This document shows, one piece after another, positions 39,389-51,032 of a stretch of DNA of 64,000 bases (its first letter is position 1; each line of letters begins with the position of its first letter). This stretch comes from Apostichopus japonicus (lineage: Eukaryota; Echinodermata; Holothuroidea; Aspidochirotida; Stichopodidae), in assembly GCF_037975245.1 (NCBI RefSeq), contig NC_092573.1, forward strand, positions 21,855,265 to 21,919,264, written 5' to 3'. The notes under the pieces are model-generated. The model saw only the letters and a list, made by a program, of their open reading frames with translations. It had not been told where the DNA came from and did no database searches. The position numbers and the translations under genes were made by a program.

Positions 39389-40896
39389 CTATTTTGCTTC
39401 TTCATATCTTTGCAAGTCTTCAGCTGGTTTACTTTTGATCTCCACTTAAAACTGCATTGCATCTTCTAGCTAAGCGTACATATTGCTGCAAAAGGGACAG
39501 TTATCATTACCGCCGCATATTATCTGCAAGGGCTATTCTAGTACTTTACACTTGATGCAATTTCTTCACATTTCAATAAATATTCATATTCTACCTTGCC
39601 TTTACATAATAAATATGTTAATTAACATAGCTCTGGGATTCGTAACATTAATGTTTCACTCACACAGTTAGCTGGTAAACGTACTGAAAGTGTGCAACAT
39701 CTGCATGTGTTTGTCTGTACTGGTATCTCACAGACATAGCTGATACAGAACAGATTTTTAATGATTCATCTATAGTGAAGGACATTTGCAACAGATCAAT
39801 GTAAATGACCTCATGAACCTGCTATATTAAACTTTCCAACCAGAGATGTACAGCCACATTTCACTGTGTAGTAGTTATTAAACAGAAGCAGCTCAGTGTT
39901 GCTCTGCTATATGTACATAGTAGTCAAGGAATCCCTGGATGTCAATCACAGTGTGTTTGAACAGTTAACAGCAAGGGAGAGTTGGTCTGTTTTACCTCCA
40001 TGGTCTTACCATAAGGACCAGTGAAGACCATTTTTTGCCATCACAAGCTGACAAGAATTGAATGGAGTGTCATATAACCAGTTGTGGTCATGCTTTGTAT
40101 TTGGTTTTTAAATCTTGTGTGAAAAAACAAGAAGGTTAAACAGTGAAGAGATTTTCTTGGGGGATTGAAGAAGCAAATAGTTGCATTGTACTACACAGTG
40201 CCATGTAGAGAATAAATTACAGTTTCACCTTGATCTGCAATCATTTCAATATTTGAACATCAGCACTGTACAGCGGAAAGTGTCAACAGAAGACTTAAGA
40301 AAGAACTGCGCCTTCTCACTGCTAGACTTTAAAAGTGTACAGTAGGCTGCGTGAGATGAAATAAAGCAGTGAATCCCACAGTGTATATTATTGGACAGCA
40401 AACGTTAGCATGGTTTGGTTTTAGGTTTTAAAACTACCGTATTTGCATCGTATAGCGCAGAAAGACAATAACGAAGGTGCGGTAGTGTATATATGTATAT
40501 GTGGAGTAAAATGTCACAATTTTAACTCTCTGAACAGCATCCTTTTAATTATTCCTTTTGCATCTGTAGAAGGAACTAAAATTGAAATCTAGATGGAATC
40601 AACCAGCAGCTCTGGCATCAAGGAAGGCCGAATGAGACAACTTCTTTGTTGGTGCATGGAGCAAAGTGCTTTAAGGGGTAGCAGTAGAATATTGATTGAA
40701 AATTTCAATATGAGTGACAGTTTAATTTGATAGTCTAGCATGCAGTAGTTTGAGGGCAGTATGGATTTAACCTTCAGATGCAACTTTTAACTCCTGTCGT
40801 CTCAGGCACAGTACTTGTATTGAAAATTCTATAAAAAAGATTCTTTGGATTGATTCACTGAAATCTAAAACAGTTTCTACTGTCATTTTGTTTCAG
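39389..40896. other. Upstream intron sequence before myosin IX coding exon A
   Basis: No gene recognised. The last 35 bp are a good polypyrimidine/acceptor region (TTCTACTGTCATTTTGTTTCAG) that ends at 40896, so transcription must start further upstream. Confidence 0.55.
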
Positions 40897-41751
40897 ATTC
40901 GGGAGGCTTCAACAATGTCTGTGGCTGAAACAGATACCGGGGTGCACATGGTGCGGGTGCACCCAGGTAGCGTCTCTCCCGACAGAAAGAGCATCACGGT
41001 TCAAGCGACCAAACAGACGACGACATCGGAACTGCTGGTGACGGTCCTGGCGAAGCTCAACCTGGAGACTCAACCCACGGAGAACTTTTATCTAGCAGAG
41101 ATCTGCCAAGAATCGGGACATGTATGCAAGGAGCGGCGTCTGGAACGCTCGGAGAACCCCGTCAAAGTCCAGACGCTCTGGCCGAGGGTCCAGGCGGACG
41201 ATGGCATCGACTCGAGTACCTTTCAAACAAATTACAGGTTTCTTTTAGGAAGGATCAATGAACCATCCAACAAACCACCGGACATAACAGAGTTTAAGAC
41301 CATCGACTCTTTCGTGAGCGGATTCTTCCCGCACCCCTCGACCACCAAAGAGTACCACGATCTATGCAACTTGCCAGATCTCAACGAGAAGACTCTCATG
41401 GACAATCTGTCCGCTCGCTTCAAACAGGGTAACATTTACACCTACGTGGGGTCGATCCTCATCGCCGTAAATCCGTTTCGATTCTTCCCGATATACAACC
41501 CCAAGTACGTCAACCTCTACCAGAACCACAGACTGGGGGCGCTGCCTCCTCACATCTTCGCCATCGCCGACGGTGCATTTCATCTCATGCTGGAGGAGAA
41601 GAGGAACCAGTGCATTGTGATTTCTGGCGAAAGTGGATCCGGTAAAACGGAGAGTACAAACTTTTTGATTCACCATCTGACAGCTTTGAGTCGAAGGGGA
41701 CATGCAAGCGGAGTTGAGCAGATATTACTTGGTGCGGGACCAGTTCTTGAG
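40897..41751 (+). CDS. MYO9: Unconventional myosin IX, coding exon A (RA domain and N-terminal motor with P-loop)
   Basis: Myosin IX is an actin-based motor that also carries a C-terminal RhoGAP, acting at the actin cortex to lower Rho activity (known for the family). The exon follows a TTTCAG acceptor and has 18 nt of leader. I chose the ATG at 40915 because the family start MSV fits and the RA domain begins at once. It encodes 279 residues: an RA (Ras-associating) domain at about 10-105, a short linker, then the motor from about 150 with DLCNLPDLNEKTLMDNL, IYTYVGSILIAVNPFRFFPIYN and CIVISGESGSGKTESTNFL. The P-loop GESGSGKT is residues 238-245 (41626-41649). It ends at GAGPVLE, where GAG|GTAAGC gives a phase-0 donor. 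GC content is clearly above that of the flanks. An upstream start through additional exons is possible. Confidence 0.96.
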
Positions 41752-44470
41752 GTAAGCAATAAAACAGTATAACTAATGTGAAAAGCCTAGAGTCCTAACT
41801 TGCTGGCATGATTAAGTTTGGTCAGTGCAAACTTCCCGACCTCAGTTTACAAAATGAAAGAAAAAAACATGAACTTATTATGCTTATGTTTTTCATTACG
41901 GGTAGAGGCATACATGTATCCAAAACAGTCGAGGGACAAACGTTTCACTGTGAAAGTGTTTATAGCACGATAGTAACAATATCTTGCTTGAAGAGTCTAC
42001 AAATTTCCTGTAGCTCTAGGCTATGTTTATATCCAACTTCCGGTCTGAGTGAGTCTAGTGGTTGAATTGCTGAGACTGGATATTTCCTTTGAACTAGGAT
42101 GCTTAGTTTGACAGGAAGTCTCTGAAACCCTAGAAATGTTCATTTTCTTGAAATCAAAAGTAGTCTAGTCCAGAGATGGCCAAACTTGATTAAGAGTAAG
42201 AGCCACATATACAATAAACTTGAGTGATTGAGAGTCTCTTAAGACATGAAAAAAGTCGTCAATTTAACCTTTCCTATTAATTTTGATGCAGAAAGGAACT
42301 CTGTCAACATAATTCCATTAGCCAAACAATAAATGTCAAAGAACTTACAAAACTACCACATTTGGCCCAAAGGTTTCTAAAAATGTTATTTTGAATGTAG
42401 ATGCTGTGTAGGGTTGATATTGAAATGGAAAAACTGGGAAGTGTATCTGACCAAATACTAGAAAGATATACGTAAAATTCATCAAATCCTTTTGGTATCC
42501 ATGTCTTTAATACTTCTGAAATCTTTTGGCTCCAGTGATATCTGGACTTCCTTACGGCCTCTGAGGCATCGTAGGCGTAGATTATTTACACTGGGATTCT
42601 GCCAGACCGGTGGATTTATGATCGGAAATATAATATCCACGATCTGTTACAAGTTTTAACGATCAATTCTTCAAGATGAAGAAGAACCTGTATCTAGATA
42701 GTTGTTGACCATCTGATACATTCTCTACGATTCATTTTGAATAAATTGTGAGTTTGGAATTTAACAGAGTTCATAAAATGTATCGGGAATGTTAAAATAT
42801 CATCTCTCACTCACAATCAATGTCAGTGAACACTGGAAGTCTGTTCGGTTATATCAGTTGTCGTATTCTTACCCTGTTCAGCTTACTGCAATGTACTGTA
42901 ATTTATCAATTGGCTTATTGATAAATGGATTGATTAATTGGCGGAACAGTTTTCTACTAATCTCATTACCAAGTGAATCTTGTCAGCTTAGATCACAGAC
43001 AGATAGAGCTGGAGCCATGGGGAGGCTGTTTATACTAATATGGCAGACTGGGGGGGGGGGCATGGGGTTGGGGGGGTGCTTCCACTGTACATTTAACTGG
43101 ATGTTGAACTCAAATTAAAGTTTAGTCTAGTGATCTACAGTTCAGTTATTTGTGTAGTCCGGACATTGCAGATAACACTATGTATTCCTGTGGGAGCTAT
43201 TGGTCATGATTTTCTGGAAAACGCTATCTTCTAGCTAATTTAATGACAATTTGAGTTTACTTTAGCGGTCGGTCATTAGGCTGGGTGCAGAGTTGCTGTG
43301 AAGAAGATACAATATGGACCAGGGACTAATTAGTCTTGCATCACATTGAAAATTGCTATGCAGATTGGCCAAAACAATTTAGAGCTAATTTGCAAATATG
43401 TATAACAGTGTTTGTGTACATAATCTTACTGTACATTCAGTTATTCGAGACTCTACTCAAAATATAAAGACAAATTATTCCCCGAGGTGACCTAGGTATT
43501 AAAGCAGCTTTCTGTTTCATCGTCCCCATTGAAGTTTACCAAACCTTTGGGAAATTACTCAGCAACCCCCCCCCCAAAATGTACAAGAAATGCAAAAATA
43601 AAAAAGACTAAAATTAAATTGAAAATTAAGAAACCTTGTTAGAAGTTTCTTCATACTGTATGAACAATACAGAAGGGAGAACTTAATGGCTGTAGTTTTT
43701 AAATTGTAAGTTTTGTCTGCTTAGAGTAGTTTTAATGTTAATAAATTAATCACATGCCTTTAATGAATTCAGATTTTTTTTTATATGCTTGTCCCTGATA
43801 TAGCTAATTAACTGCATTGAATATCGGATTGTACTGTCAAAATCATGGCGAAATTTAACCCATGCAGTCAATGATAAAACTGCCCTAATATGCTAGTCTA
43901 CAGTACCTCAAAATCAATTGAGTGATATCTACCCTTTGTGTAAAAACTATTTTTCCCTTTCTTACTTCATTTCTCTCTTTCTTTGTAGTAATGTTGTTAT
44001 TTCTTTGTGAACATTGTCTCTTAATAATGTTGACATTACTTCATTGTGGTATTGTGTGGGAGTGTCCTGGTGGCTAGCTATGGTAAGGTGCATTGTGGAG
44101 AGAGATTCATTTCCAAGGCCACGATTGCCATTCCAGTCGTTCACACTGTGTGAAATAGGTTCACTCTTATCGAGAATTCGGATGTTGAAACCAAATATGA
44201 CCAGACCATGAAAACTCATGTTTTATTCCCTTGGAAGTCGGAAGCCTTTCCAATGCAGATTGTGCAATTACTGAGAGATTGTTGCAGATGCTAAACATGT
44301 ATGCCAGGTGTAGTGTGCCTTGCACTGTTCACTCGTGCAGTATATTCTTTCATATATAGTGATTCTTGTGTACATCAGAATGTTTGCCAGATGACATTAA
44401 TTCAACAGCTGCAGTTCTAGATGTATATTACAATGCTACAGTAAAATATAGCATTACACTGCTATAATAA
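41752..44470 (+). other. Intron between exons A and B, proximal part
   Basis: Intronic, starting GTAAGC. Contains G11 and G7 runs near 43050-43077, a C10 run at 43566-43575 and no recognised gene; plus-strand frames of 85-109 codons show no motifs. Confidence 0.6.
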
Positions 44471-44473
44471 TTA

Positions 44474-44641
44474 GGAGATAAATACGAGGGGAACCGGTCT
44501 TAAATTTGATTTGAGACCGATGATGACGTCATCAAGGAGGCTGAGCGGACCGAGGCGATAGCCGAGGTCCGCTGCCCTTCTCGATGACGTCATCAGAGGT
44601 CTCAAATCAAATTTAAGACCGGGTACCCTCGTTTTTATCCC
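44474..44641. mobile_element. Fold-back (hairpin) element with two TGACGTCA sites
   Basis: The whole ~168 bp reads as one near-perfect inverted repeat centred near 44558. Left arm: GATAAATACGAGGG, then CCGGTCTTAAATTTGATTTG, AGACC, GATGACGTCATC, GCGGACCGAGGC. Right arm: the reverse complement, GCCGAGGTCCGC ... GATGACGTCATC ... GGTCTCAAATCAAATTTAAG ... CCCTCGTTTTTATCC. TGACGTCA occurs in each arm (44524-44531 and 44585-44592). No coding capacity. This is the structure of a fold-back MITE. A clear target duplication is not visible, so the exact ends and superfamily are unresolved. Confidence 0.75.
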
Positions 44642-45049
44642 CATTCATAAATGACCCTCACAAATGTTAGAAAACGGCATTTTTTCGCAAATTTTTGCTG
44701 ATATGTATTTAATTCTCCTAATGCCTCCCTTGATCTTTTTCCAGAATGACGTAATAGTAACCTCATTGTAAAACAGCATTTTCTTCCGACGAACATTAAG
44801 AGTGAAAAAATACGAATGAAGCAGTGTCGTTTGGTCTTAAATTTTTGTACTTTAATCCATTCAAACACTAAAAAATGGAGGCAAATGCAAATTAAATAAG
44901 TACAGATGAACAAATTTCTAAAGATAACATTGTAAAACGTTTTTTTGACCTACCAGGTCAAATTGCGCAATAAACAGATGCTGAGTTGTGTGTGTTCTGG
45001 AAAGTCCGTAAACGCTACAACACAGTTAGGATAGCAACGTTGCTTGTTG

Positions 45050-45424
45050 CTAACAATCTTTTGAGTAGAACTCGTCTATCCCTGGTCGGTAGATGAACCG
45101 TTCAAATAAACGTTTACTGGACCTGAGAATGAGCAGTTTTTGAAGAGGTTCCGAGCTCCATTGGTCGACAGGTGTTCTTGTAGTAACAGCAGTGTTATTG
45201 CGAGTCTGAAAGATCGTTAGGCCTAGTCCCTGGTCAGTAATGTCGTTACTGCTAGTAGTAGTAGTGCTAACGTTATTGTTAGGCTTAGCAACAAGGTTTC
45301 TACTGTTACTAGTGTCAACATTGGACGCTTTACGCTTCGCTTCTTCGTTGAAGCACCTCGATAAGGGTGCTGACATTGACTCTAGCCCAAAATTAAGCTC
45401 AAAATTTATCCCTAAGTCATTCAT
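45050..45424 (-). CDS. Hypothetical 124-residue protein, possible nested antisense gene
   Basis: A complete single-exon frame on the minus strand: ATG at 45424 with A at -3, an in-frame TAA eight codons upstream, and TAG at 45050-45052. I do not recognise the product. It is hydrophilic, with no signal peptide or membrane segment, a Ser/Thr/Asn-rich middle (VSTTTTSSND) and a basic, aromatic C-terminus (RSSKRLFERFIYRPGIDEFY). Its base composition is richer in GC than the flanks and codon use is not repetitive. Upstream on the same strand lie a TATA-like box, an octamer, a CRE and an X-box-like site in promoter order. It lies inside the large plus-strand myosin intron. It could be a true nested gene, an exapted transposon piece, or a chance frame. 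Confidence 0.4.
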   Translation of the reverse strand: MNDLGINFELNFGLESMSAPLSRCFNEEAKRKASNVDTSNSRNLVAKPNNNVSTTTTSSNDITDQGLGLTIFQTRNNTAVTTRTPVDQWSSEPLQKLLILRSSKRLFERFIYRPGIDEFYSKDC

Positions 45425-45533
45425 GTTACTCGAAGTATTTAGCTGGATGATTTAAGAAGTACGTACAGTGTGTATTGAGACTCTGTGTGTCTGAAAACAT
45501 ACAGTACTACTGCTGTAACTGATTGAAAGTAGG

Positions 45534-45656
45534 CTATATATACTGTACAGTGTTCTTTGCAATTTGGAAAATTTCTTTGCCCATAAACATATTTGCATAT
45601 ACTCATGGCATGTCTTCATTTCTTTTAATTATGACGTCATGATTGCCACGGCAACA
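45534..45656 (-). promoter_or_regulatory. Putative minus-strand promoter: X-box-like, CRE, octamer, TATA
   Basis: Read on the minus strand: GTTGCCGTGGCAAT (45643-45656, RFX X-box-like), TGACGTCA (45639-45632, perfect CRE), ATGCAAAT (45598-45591, POU octamer) and TATATATAG (about 45543-45534). A start about 30 bp after the TATA would fall near 45505, leaving ~80 nt of leader before the ATG at 45424. Each site is a short match; the ordered cluster is what makes it notable. Confidence 0.35.
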
Positions 45657-45711
45657 AACCAGTGTTTGTCTAACAATTCGATCCTGAAGCAATTCTCCTC
45701 TCTATACACTC

Positions 45712-45742
45712 GACCAGTCTCGAATCGCATTCGAGACTGGTC
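45712..45742. repeat. Perfect 14-bp-arm hairpin
   Basis: GACCAGTCTCGAAT, loop CGC, then ATTCGAGACTGGTC: perfect complementarity over 14 bp, 56 bp upstream of the X-box-like site on the minus strand. Confidence 0.85.
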
Positions 45743-45779
45743 CAGTATACAGAAAGTTTGTTTAGGCATTTATGAATAT

Positions 45780-46560
45780 ATATTATACTGCTATGTACAG
45801 TACTATATGACACTGCTACAGGCATGTATATATTACACTGCCACAGTAATATATATTACACTGCTACATATATATTACATTGCTACATATTACATTGCTA
45901 CATATATATTACACTGCTACATAAACTAAATGACACTGCAACAGTACTATATACATGACACTGCTTTGTACAGTATCTCATTTCACATAGTACTTCTGTT
46001 CACTGCTACAACTATTATATTTCACTGCTACAGTAGTTACATTTTACACTGCTACAGTAATATTTATATTACACTGCTACATATATTTAGCACTGCTACA
46101 TAAACTAAATGACACTACTACAGTACTGTACATGACACTGCTTTGTACAGTATGTCATATCACATAGTACTTCTGTTCACTGCTACAACTGTTATTTCAC
46201 TGCTACAGTAATAGTATTACTGTATTGCTGTACACTACACAGTTATAAAGTACTTCATGTAGCCTACATACTGTACACTGCTGCAGTACTTTACTTCCTT
46301 GCTATAGGATTACTGCACATGGCTATAGTTATACTTTATCTTACACTGATATAGTTTTTTTAACAGCTGCATCAACACACACTGCTATAATCCATACTAT
46401 ATAACACATTGCTACAGTACAATATATTACAATACTATGTTAATATTAATTTCTGTAGTATTAATATTACACTGCTATCTAGACTATATATTTTACTCTG
46501 CTGTAGTACAATATATGTTACACCGTTACAGTACTGTATATGGACATGTATATTGCACAG
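45780..46560. repeat. Degenerate array based on ACTGCTACAGTA
   Basis: About 30 variants of ACACTGCTACAGTAATATAT, spaced irregularly at roughly 20-30 bp. Two larger blocks (about 45925-46010 and 46100-46190, containing ACTGCTTTGTACAGTAT and CACATAGTACTTCTGTTCAC) are near-copies, showing an internal duplication of ~180 bp. Confidence 0.8.
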
Positions 46561-49500
46561 CTCAATCATGTATTGAGCTTATTGTACACACATCTGGCTG
46601 TACAGATCAGTGTGTTTCTGGCAGTTAGCTTGTAGAACACCCCAGTATTTTTCTGCTTCAGAGAAAGTTTTGACACCTTTATCAAGTTGGTCTTTCACAC
46701 TTATAGACCTGTCTGTGTTGTATGTGTGTGTATATTGTTATTGTAAATATTCTGTAGTTCAAGGCCTAACCTATTGCCTTTAAGCAATGTTTATACTTTC
46801 ATTGATTCTTTCCTCTTTCCATCCAAGCAAACAATCCTATCCATTGATTGCCAAGTACTTTTAAGACCCATGGGTATGTAGTAGACACAATACACAAAAC
46901 ATAAGGGCAACTCATACATAAGGAAATCCTAGGTGGGGATTAGTGGGTAACCTTTTGAAGTCCTGTCAATGGAATAGAGCAGTTGGTAAATATAGGGGTT
47001 GTATTTGTCTTCATACTTATAGTTGTTCAGTTTTCCAAAGTCTGCTGTCCCAAGATATGTATAGACTACTGTACCTACACTTTGCACTTTGTTCTCTTTG
47101 TTCAAGGGGGGGGGGGGGGGAAGGCTGGAATCCCTGGGCTTTCATTACTCATGCTGTTCTAACATACTGCTATCTGGATACCGTGTCTCTCTTCATAGAG
47201 TTACTTAGAATAGCAAGCTCCCTAGATATGAAGATGAGGAAATCTGTTGTATTTACTATTTACAGCGTAGTGTCCTGAATATGTTTGAACATAAAATCTC
47301 AGGATATAGTTCAATACCAAATGGGTGAAGGCTTTCCTCCTTAAGGTAAATTTTACCATGCCCTCATTTGTTTTTAAGCTGTACTTTAAAAGAGTGTGTG
47401 GTCTAAGTTTTTTTTTGAGAAACAGAAGAAAAGTGAAAGCAGAGAATTTTTTTTACTTCAACACAACAAGATGGGTTGCGCATTTAGTGATTAGCTCATA
47501 AATGGGATTTGGAAGGACTATGTTAGCAGTCCCTGAGGTGCTATAAATATCAAATCTGTAAGTTTTGGACACATGGTCAAGTTTTGGACAAGTTTTGGAC
47601 ACATTTGGACAAGTTTTGGACACATATGGTCAAGTTTTGGACACATGGTCAAGGAGTTAAATCAGAACTTTTTCTTCCAAGTATTTGCTATGATTGGTTT
47701 AATTTTTCCCTGAAATGAAATTAATAGGGAACAACAGGAATTTTCTTAAGTGTTGCATTAAAAGTGACATTTTGTGTTTGAATACATGGTAAACAATTGA
47801 AGCAAATGTTAAGTATTAATCAGTGTCATAATACCGGGTAAATTATTCCCCGAGTACTGCGTAAAAGATGTGCACAACATTCATATAGTAGATAGATTGA
47901 TCACTATGTTTGCCAATGTTGTCCATGCATGGGAACCAAATATCACAGGAACTCCCATCACAACACCATACCTTCACCTCAACATCAGTGAAATTTATTT
48001 TTGTTGATGTTAGATTTAAGAGGCATATATTCCAGTGTTTCCCATCCTTCTCTTCACCCCCTCCCCCACCCCCATCTTTGATAATACTCTGAACCTGTGC
48101 TAACCTTGGAAAGGGAACCCCTGTTTGGGGTTGACGACAGCTGTAGGTAATCCATTTTCACATTTTCCTGTTTTTGACGTTGGATCTAAAACTGGGTAAA
48201 GGAAGACAACAAATTATCTCTGAGTTGTCTGCTGGCAAAGGTAGAGAGGAAGAAAGGGTAGAGAGGAGGAAAGAAGGATTGGTTTTAAAATATGACCCTA
48301 GAACAGATTTGGTAATGGAAACTGCAGCTTAGACGTTGAAATGTAAGGGTAAGAGACAAACATTCTCCCTGCCAGCCGATGTCCGTTCGCTTTTTAAGTC
48401 TAGCCTAAAAAACAAAATGTTTCCCTCCGTCGTTTCTGTCATGATTGATTGAGATGAATCGATTGATTTATCGGAAGCAGACACTGTCATCAATTTTCAG
48501 GTAAACCTTAAACAGTGCACAATTAATCGGAGAGTCAAAATGGAAACGCTTTGAGGCAGGAATTTATGAGTTAAGTGTGAGAGGTATTTGTGAGCGTTCA
48601 TGTGCCCAGTTATTTATAGAGCAAAAGTAGTGAGTGAGTGAGTGAGTTAAGAGTCATTTTGTAGGTAACAGAGAAATATTTTTTTTAGATCCTCTGTCAT
48701 TTTTCATCCTCTTAGAAGTGGATTACGTGACTGTCTTCCTGTAACACCAGATTGGAATAAGAAACAAGAGCATCAAGGATGCAGAATCTCAGGGAAGCTT
48801 CTATCTGAGAAATTTGTTTTGATTGGCAATAATTTTGACAAGTATTCCTCTTCTAAATCTGCTAAAATGTTGTGGGTATCACGTTTGAATTGTGCTAACC
48901 CCAAATTGCTCACGACAAAATTGCACCCATAGAGTAATGGAACAACCTGCAACTTGTGTACAATCGATGTTCTACAGAGAAACGTTAAAGAGCAGAATTC
49001 GGAATGGGAATATAGGTCATTGTCACATGTCGTATCCCACACAAAAAGTGTTGAAAAGTTCATATTACAAATCTGCCAAGTAGTCCTTTATTACAGAGAA
49101 TGACATCGAACTAGACAGGAAGCCTGAATAACATGTAAATATATGACTTGATCAAGTCTCCCAAGGGTGGAATTATTTCCCAAAACGACAGGAAAATTAA
49201 GATGGAAGACATTTTGCTACTCACACCAAAACACATACTGGTCATGAATACTAAAAACTAGAAAAAACTAACTAAATTCATGATTATTGCATATGACCTT
49301 TGGCCTACATATCATCATAACTGAAAACTTTACAGAAGGTCCTGTTTTGGGCCCTCATATGTCGACAAAATATTCTTAACTGAACAACTTTTGTTCACCA
49401 CTATTCAAACATTTATATCCACAACATCATAACAGATCATAGCAGACAAACACTGTAGGAGTAGCATTTTTTACGTTTCCAGAGAAAAAACGTCTTGTGA

Positions 49501-49645
49501 GTTGACCTCAAATGACCTTCAAGTTTATAAAATATGTACATGAAAACTTACCTCACACAAACCACTCATGAAATTTCAGCAAAATTGAATGAAAAATGAC
49601 AAAATGATAGTCAAAGTGACAGAATTTCGGCAGAATCACACAATT
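46561..49645. other. Intronic sequence with simple repeats
   Basis: Contains a G15 run (47106-47120), a short array of CAAGTTTTGGACACATGGT (47561-47653), (GTGA)n near 48630-48650 and a 96-codon minus-strand frame (48773-49063) without recognised motifs. Confidence 0.45.
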
Positions 49646-49649
49646 GCCA

Positions 49650-49679
49650 TAGCTCAGCTGAAAGCTTTCAGCTGAGCTA
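49650..49679. repeat. 30-bp perfect palindrome
   Basis: TAGCTCAGCTGAAAG followed directly by CTTTCAGCTGAGCTA, with no spacer. It contains two CAGCTG E-boxes. Confidence 0.95.
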
Positions 49680-50418
49680 AAAAGAATCCTCCCTCCACTT
49701 CCCCTTCCTTTACCCCCCTCCCTGCATCCCAAAAAATGCAACAGAAAGATGGTTAATTAGTTTTAACAGCTGGTAAATATATTAAACAGTAACTAATCAT
49801 TCAAGACAGATTGTCATGTTAAAACATCGTTAAGGTATGTGCAGTATGCATTACAAGATTGTCATTTTAAGAACGATTATGTGGTATGTTTTGAGCAAAG
49901 TCAATTAAGTGCTGAGCACTGAGGACGGGCTCTGATCCATAATGTAAATAATGAGGCCTGTAAAGTCATATATCAATTAGTTTTGAAGCTTTTATTAATA
50001 GTCACTTGAGTTCATCTCCAAGAGTTATTGATCATGTAATTCACATGATACAGAGGGACACAGATAGTACTTAGTTATTTGGCAATAAAAAAAAGCAGCA
50101 TATTTTCCTTCATTAGAGGAAATTATATTGCTGTTTTCGATTACTCTCTGGTTGCATCATCGTAACTGATATATATACTGTACAATAGATCTGGACAGGT
50201 CTTGTTAACGTCTTCCCCTTTTTTTGGTGTACGTAATGTTGGACATAAGAAGCTGCTTCAAAGACATTTGGTTTGATTTTTGTACTTGTGTTGATTTGCT
50301 CGTATTCATTTATTAAATTTTAAATATTAAGGCTTACTGTACTTTTTCCATCAATATGACCAAACCTTAAGATGATAGAATATTAAAACCAAAACAAAAC
50401 CTGTTGCTAATTTTTCAG

Positions 50419-50513
50419 GCATTTGGCAATGCCAAGACGGTCGTGAACAACAACAGTAGCCGATTTGGGAAATTCATTCAAGTCAACTACCGAGAAAATG
50501 GAACTGTTCACGG
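50419..50513 (+). CDS. MYO9: Myosin IX, coding exon B (switch I)
   Basis: This exon continues the motor domain directly from exon A. The TTTTTCAG acceptor ends at 50418, and the phase-0 start gives AFGNAKT, the residues that always follow GAGPVLE in myosin heads. It encodes residues 280-310 plus two bases of codon 311. Switch [11 protein letters not shown], is residues 289-298 (50446-50475), the loop that closes on the nucleotide gamma-phosphate. [12 protein letters not shown] follows. The exon ends CACGG|GTGAGT, a phase-2 donor. Length 95 bp. Identification is certain at family level; the class IX call rests on the RA domain in exon A and on the following exon C. Confidence 0.96.
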
Positions 50514-51030
50514 GTGAGTAGATATTTGACACAGTTGCAATTTATTGTTAATAAAGGAGTTCACAACTAACTTGTGTGGTGGTTATGAAATGGGTGGAAT
50601 TTGGTTTGATGGGAAAATTACAAGCATGTACTTGTTGTACATGTGTGCGTGTTTTTGTATAGTGTGTGTGTACTTTATGGGGAGGGTGAAAGGTTTGATG
50701 GGAAAACTGTAAGAGGTTTTCTTACAAGTACTTGCCTGTTATAGTATAGTATTTGTGAGTGTTAGTGTGTATGTGTGTGACCTTGTTTTATATGTTTGCT
50801 TCGACAAAATTGGAAATTTCATTCTCACAGCCTGTTTGGTACTTGTTTGTAATCCTTCAAAAAGTCCAGTCAACTACAGAATTGTTGTTCCTATTGTATG
50901 TTAATTGAGAGTCATGTAAGTATGCTGACAGCAAGCAAGTTTGCTTGTCACTTACCTTGTCTCTTCACACCTATAGCACCCTCACTAAACAGTTGTGTAG
51001 AGTGACTTGATATGACAGTTCTGAGCAAAC
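50514..51030 (+). other. Intron after exon B, with a dispersed-repeat fragment
   Basis: GT/TG-rich sequence after the donor. At 50950-50995 CTTACC, TGTCTC, TCACACC and TAGCACC match the dispersed repeat family seen at 23384. Confidence 0.5.
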
Positions 51031-51032
51031 TA

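Noticed and set aside
39096-39449. 117-codon plus-strand frame
   Set aside because: It is a translation of the 57-bp minisatellite.
40888-40914. Longer start of myosin exon A at TTG 40888
   Set aside because: It lies across the TTTCAG acceptor; the ATG at 40915 is the first methionine inside the exon.
41232-41703. Minus-strand frames opposite myosin exon A
   Set aside because: Shadows of the strongly conserved plus-strand coding exon.
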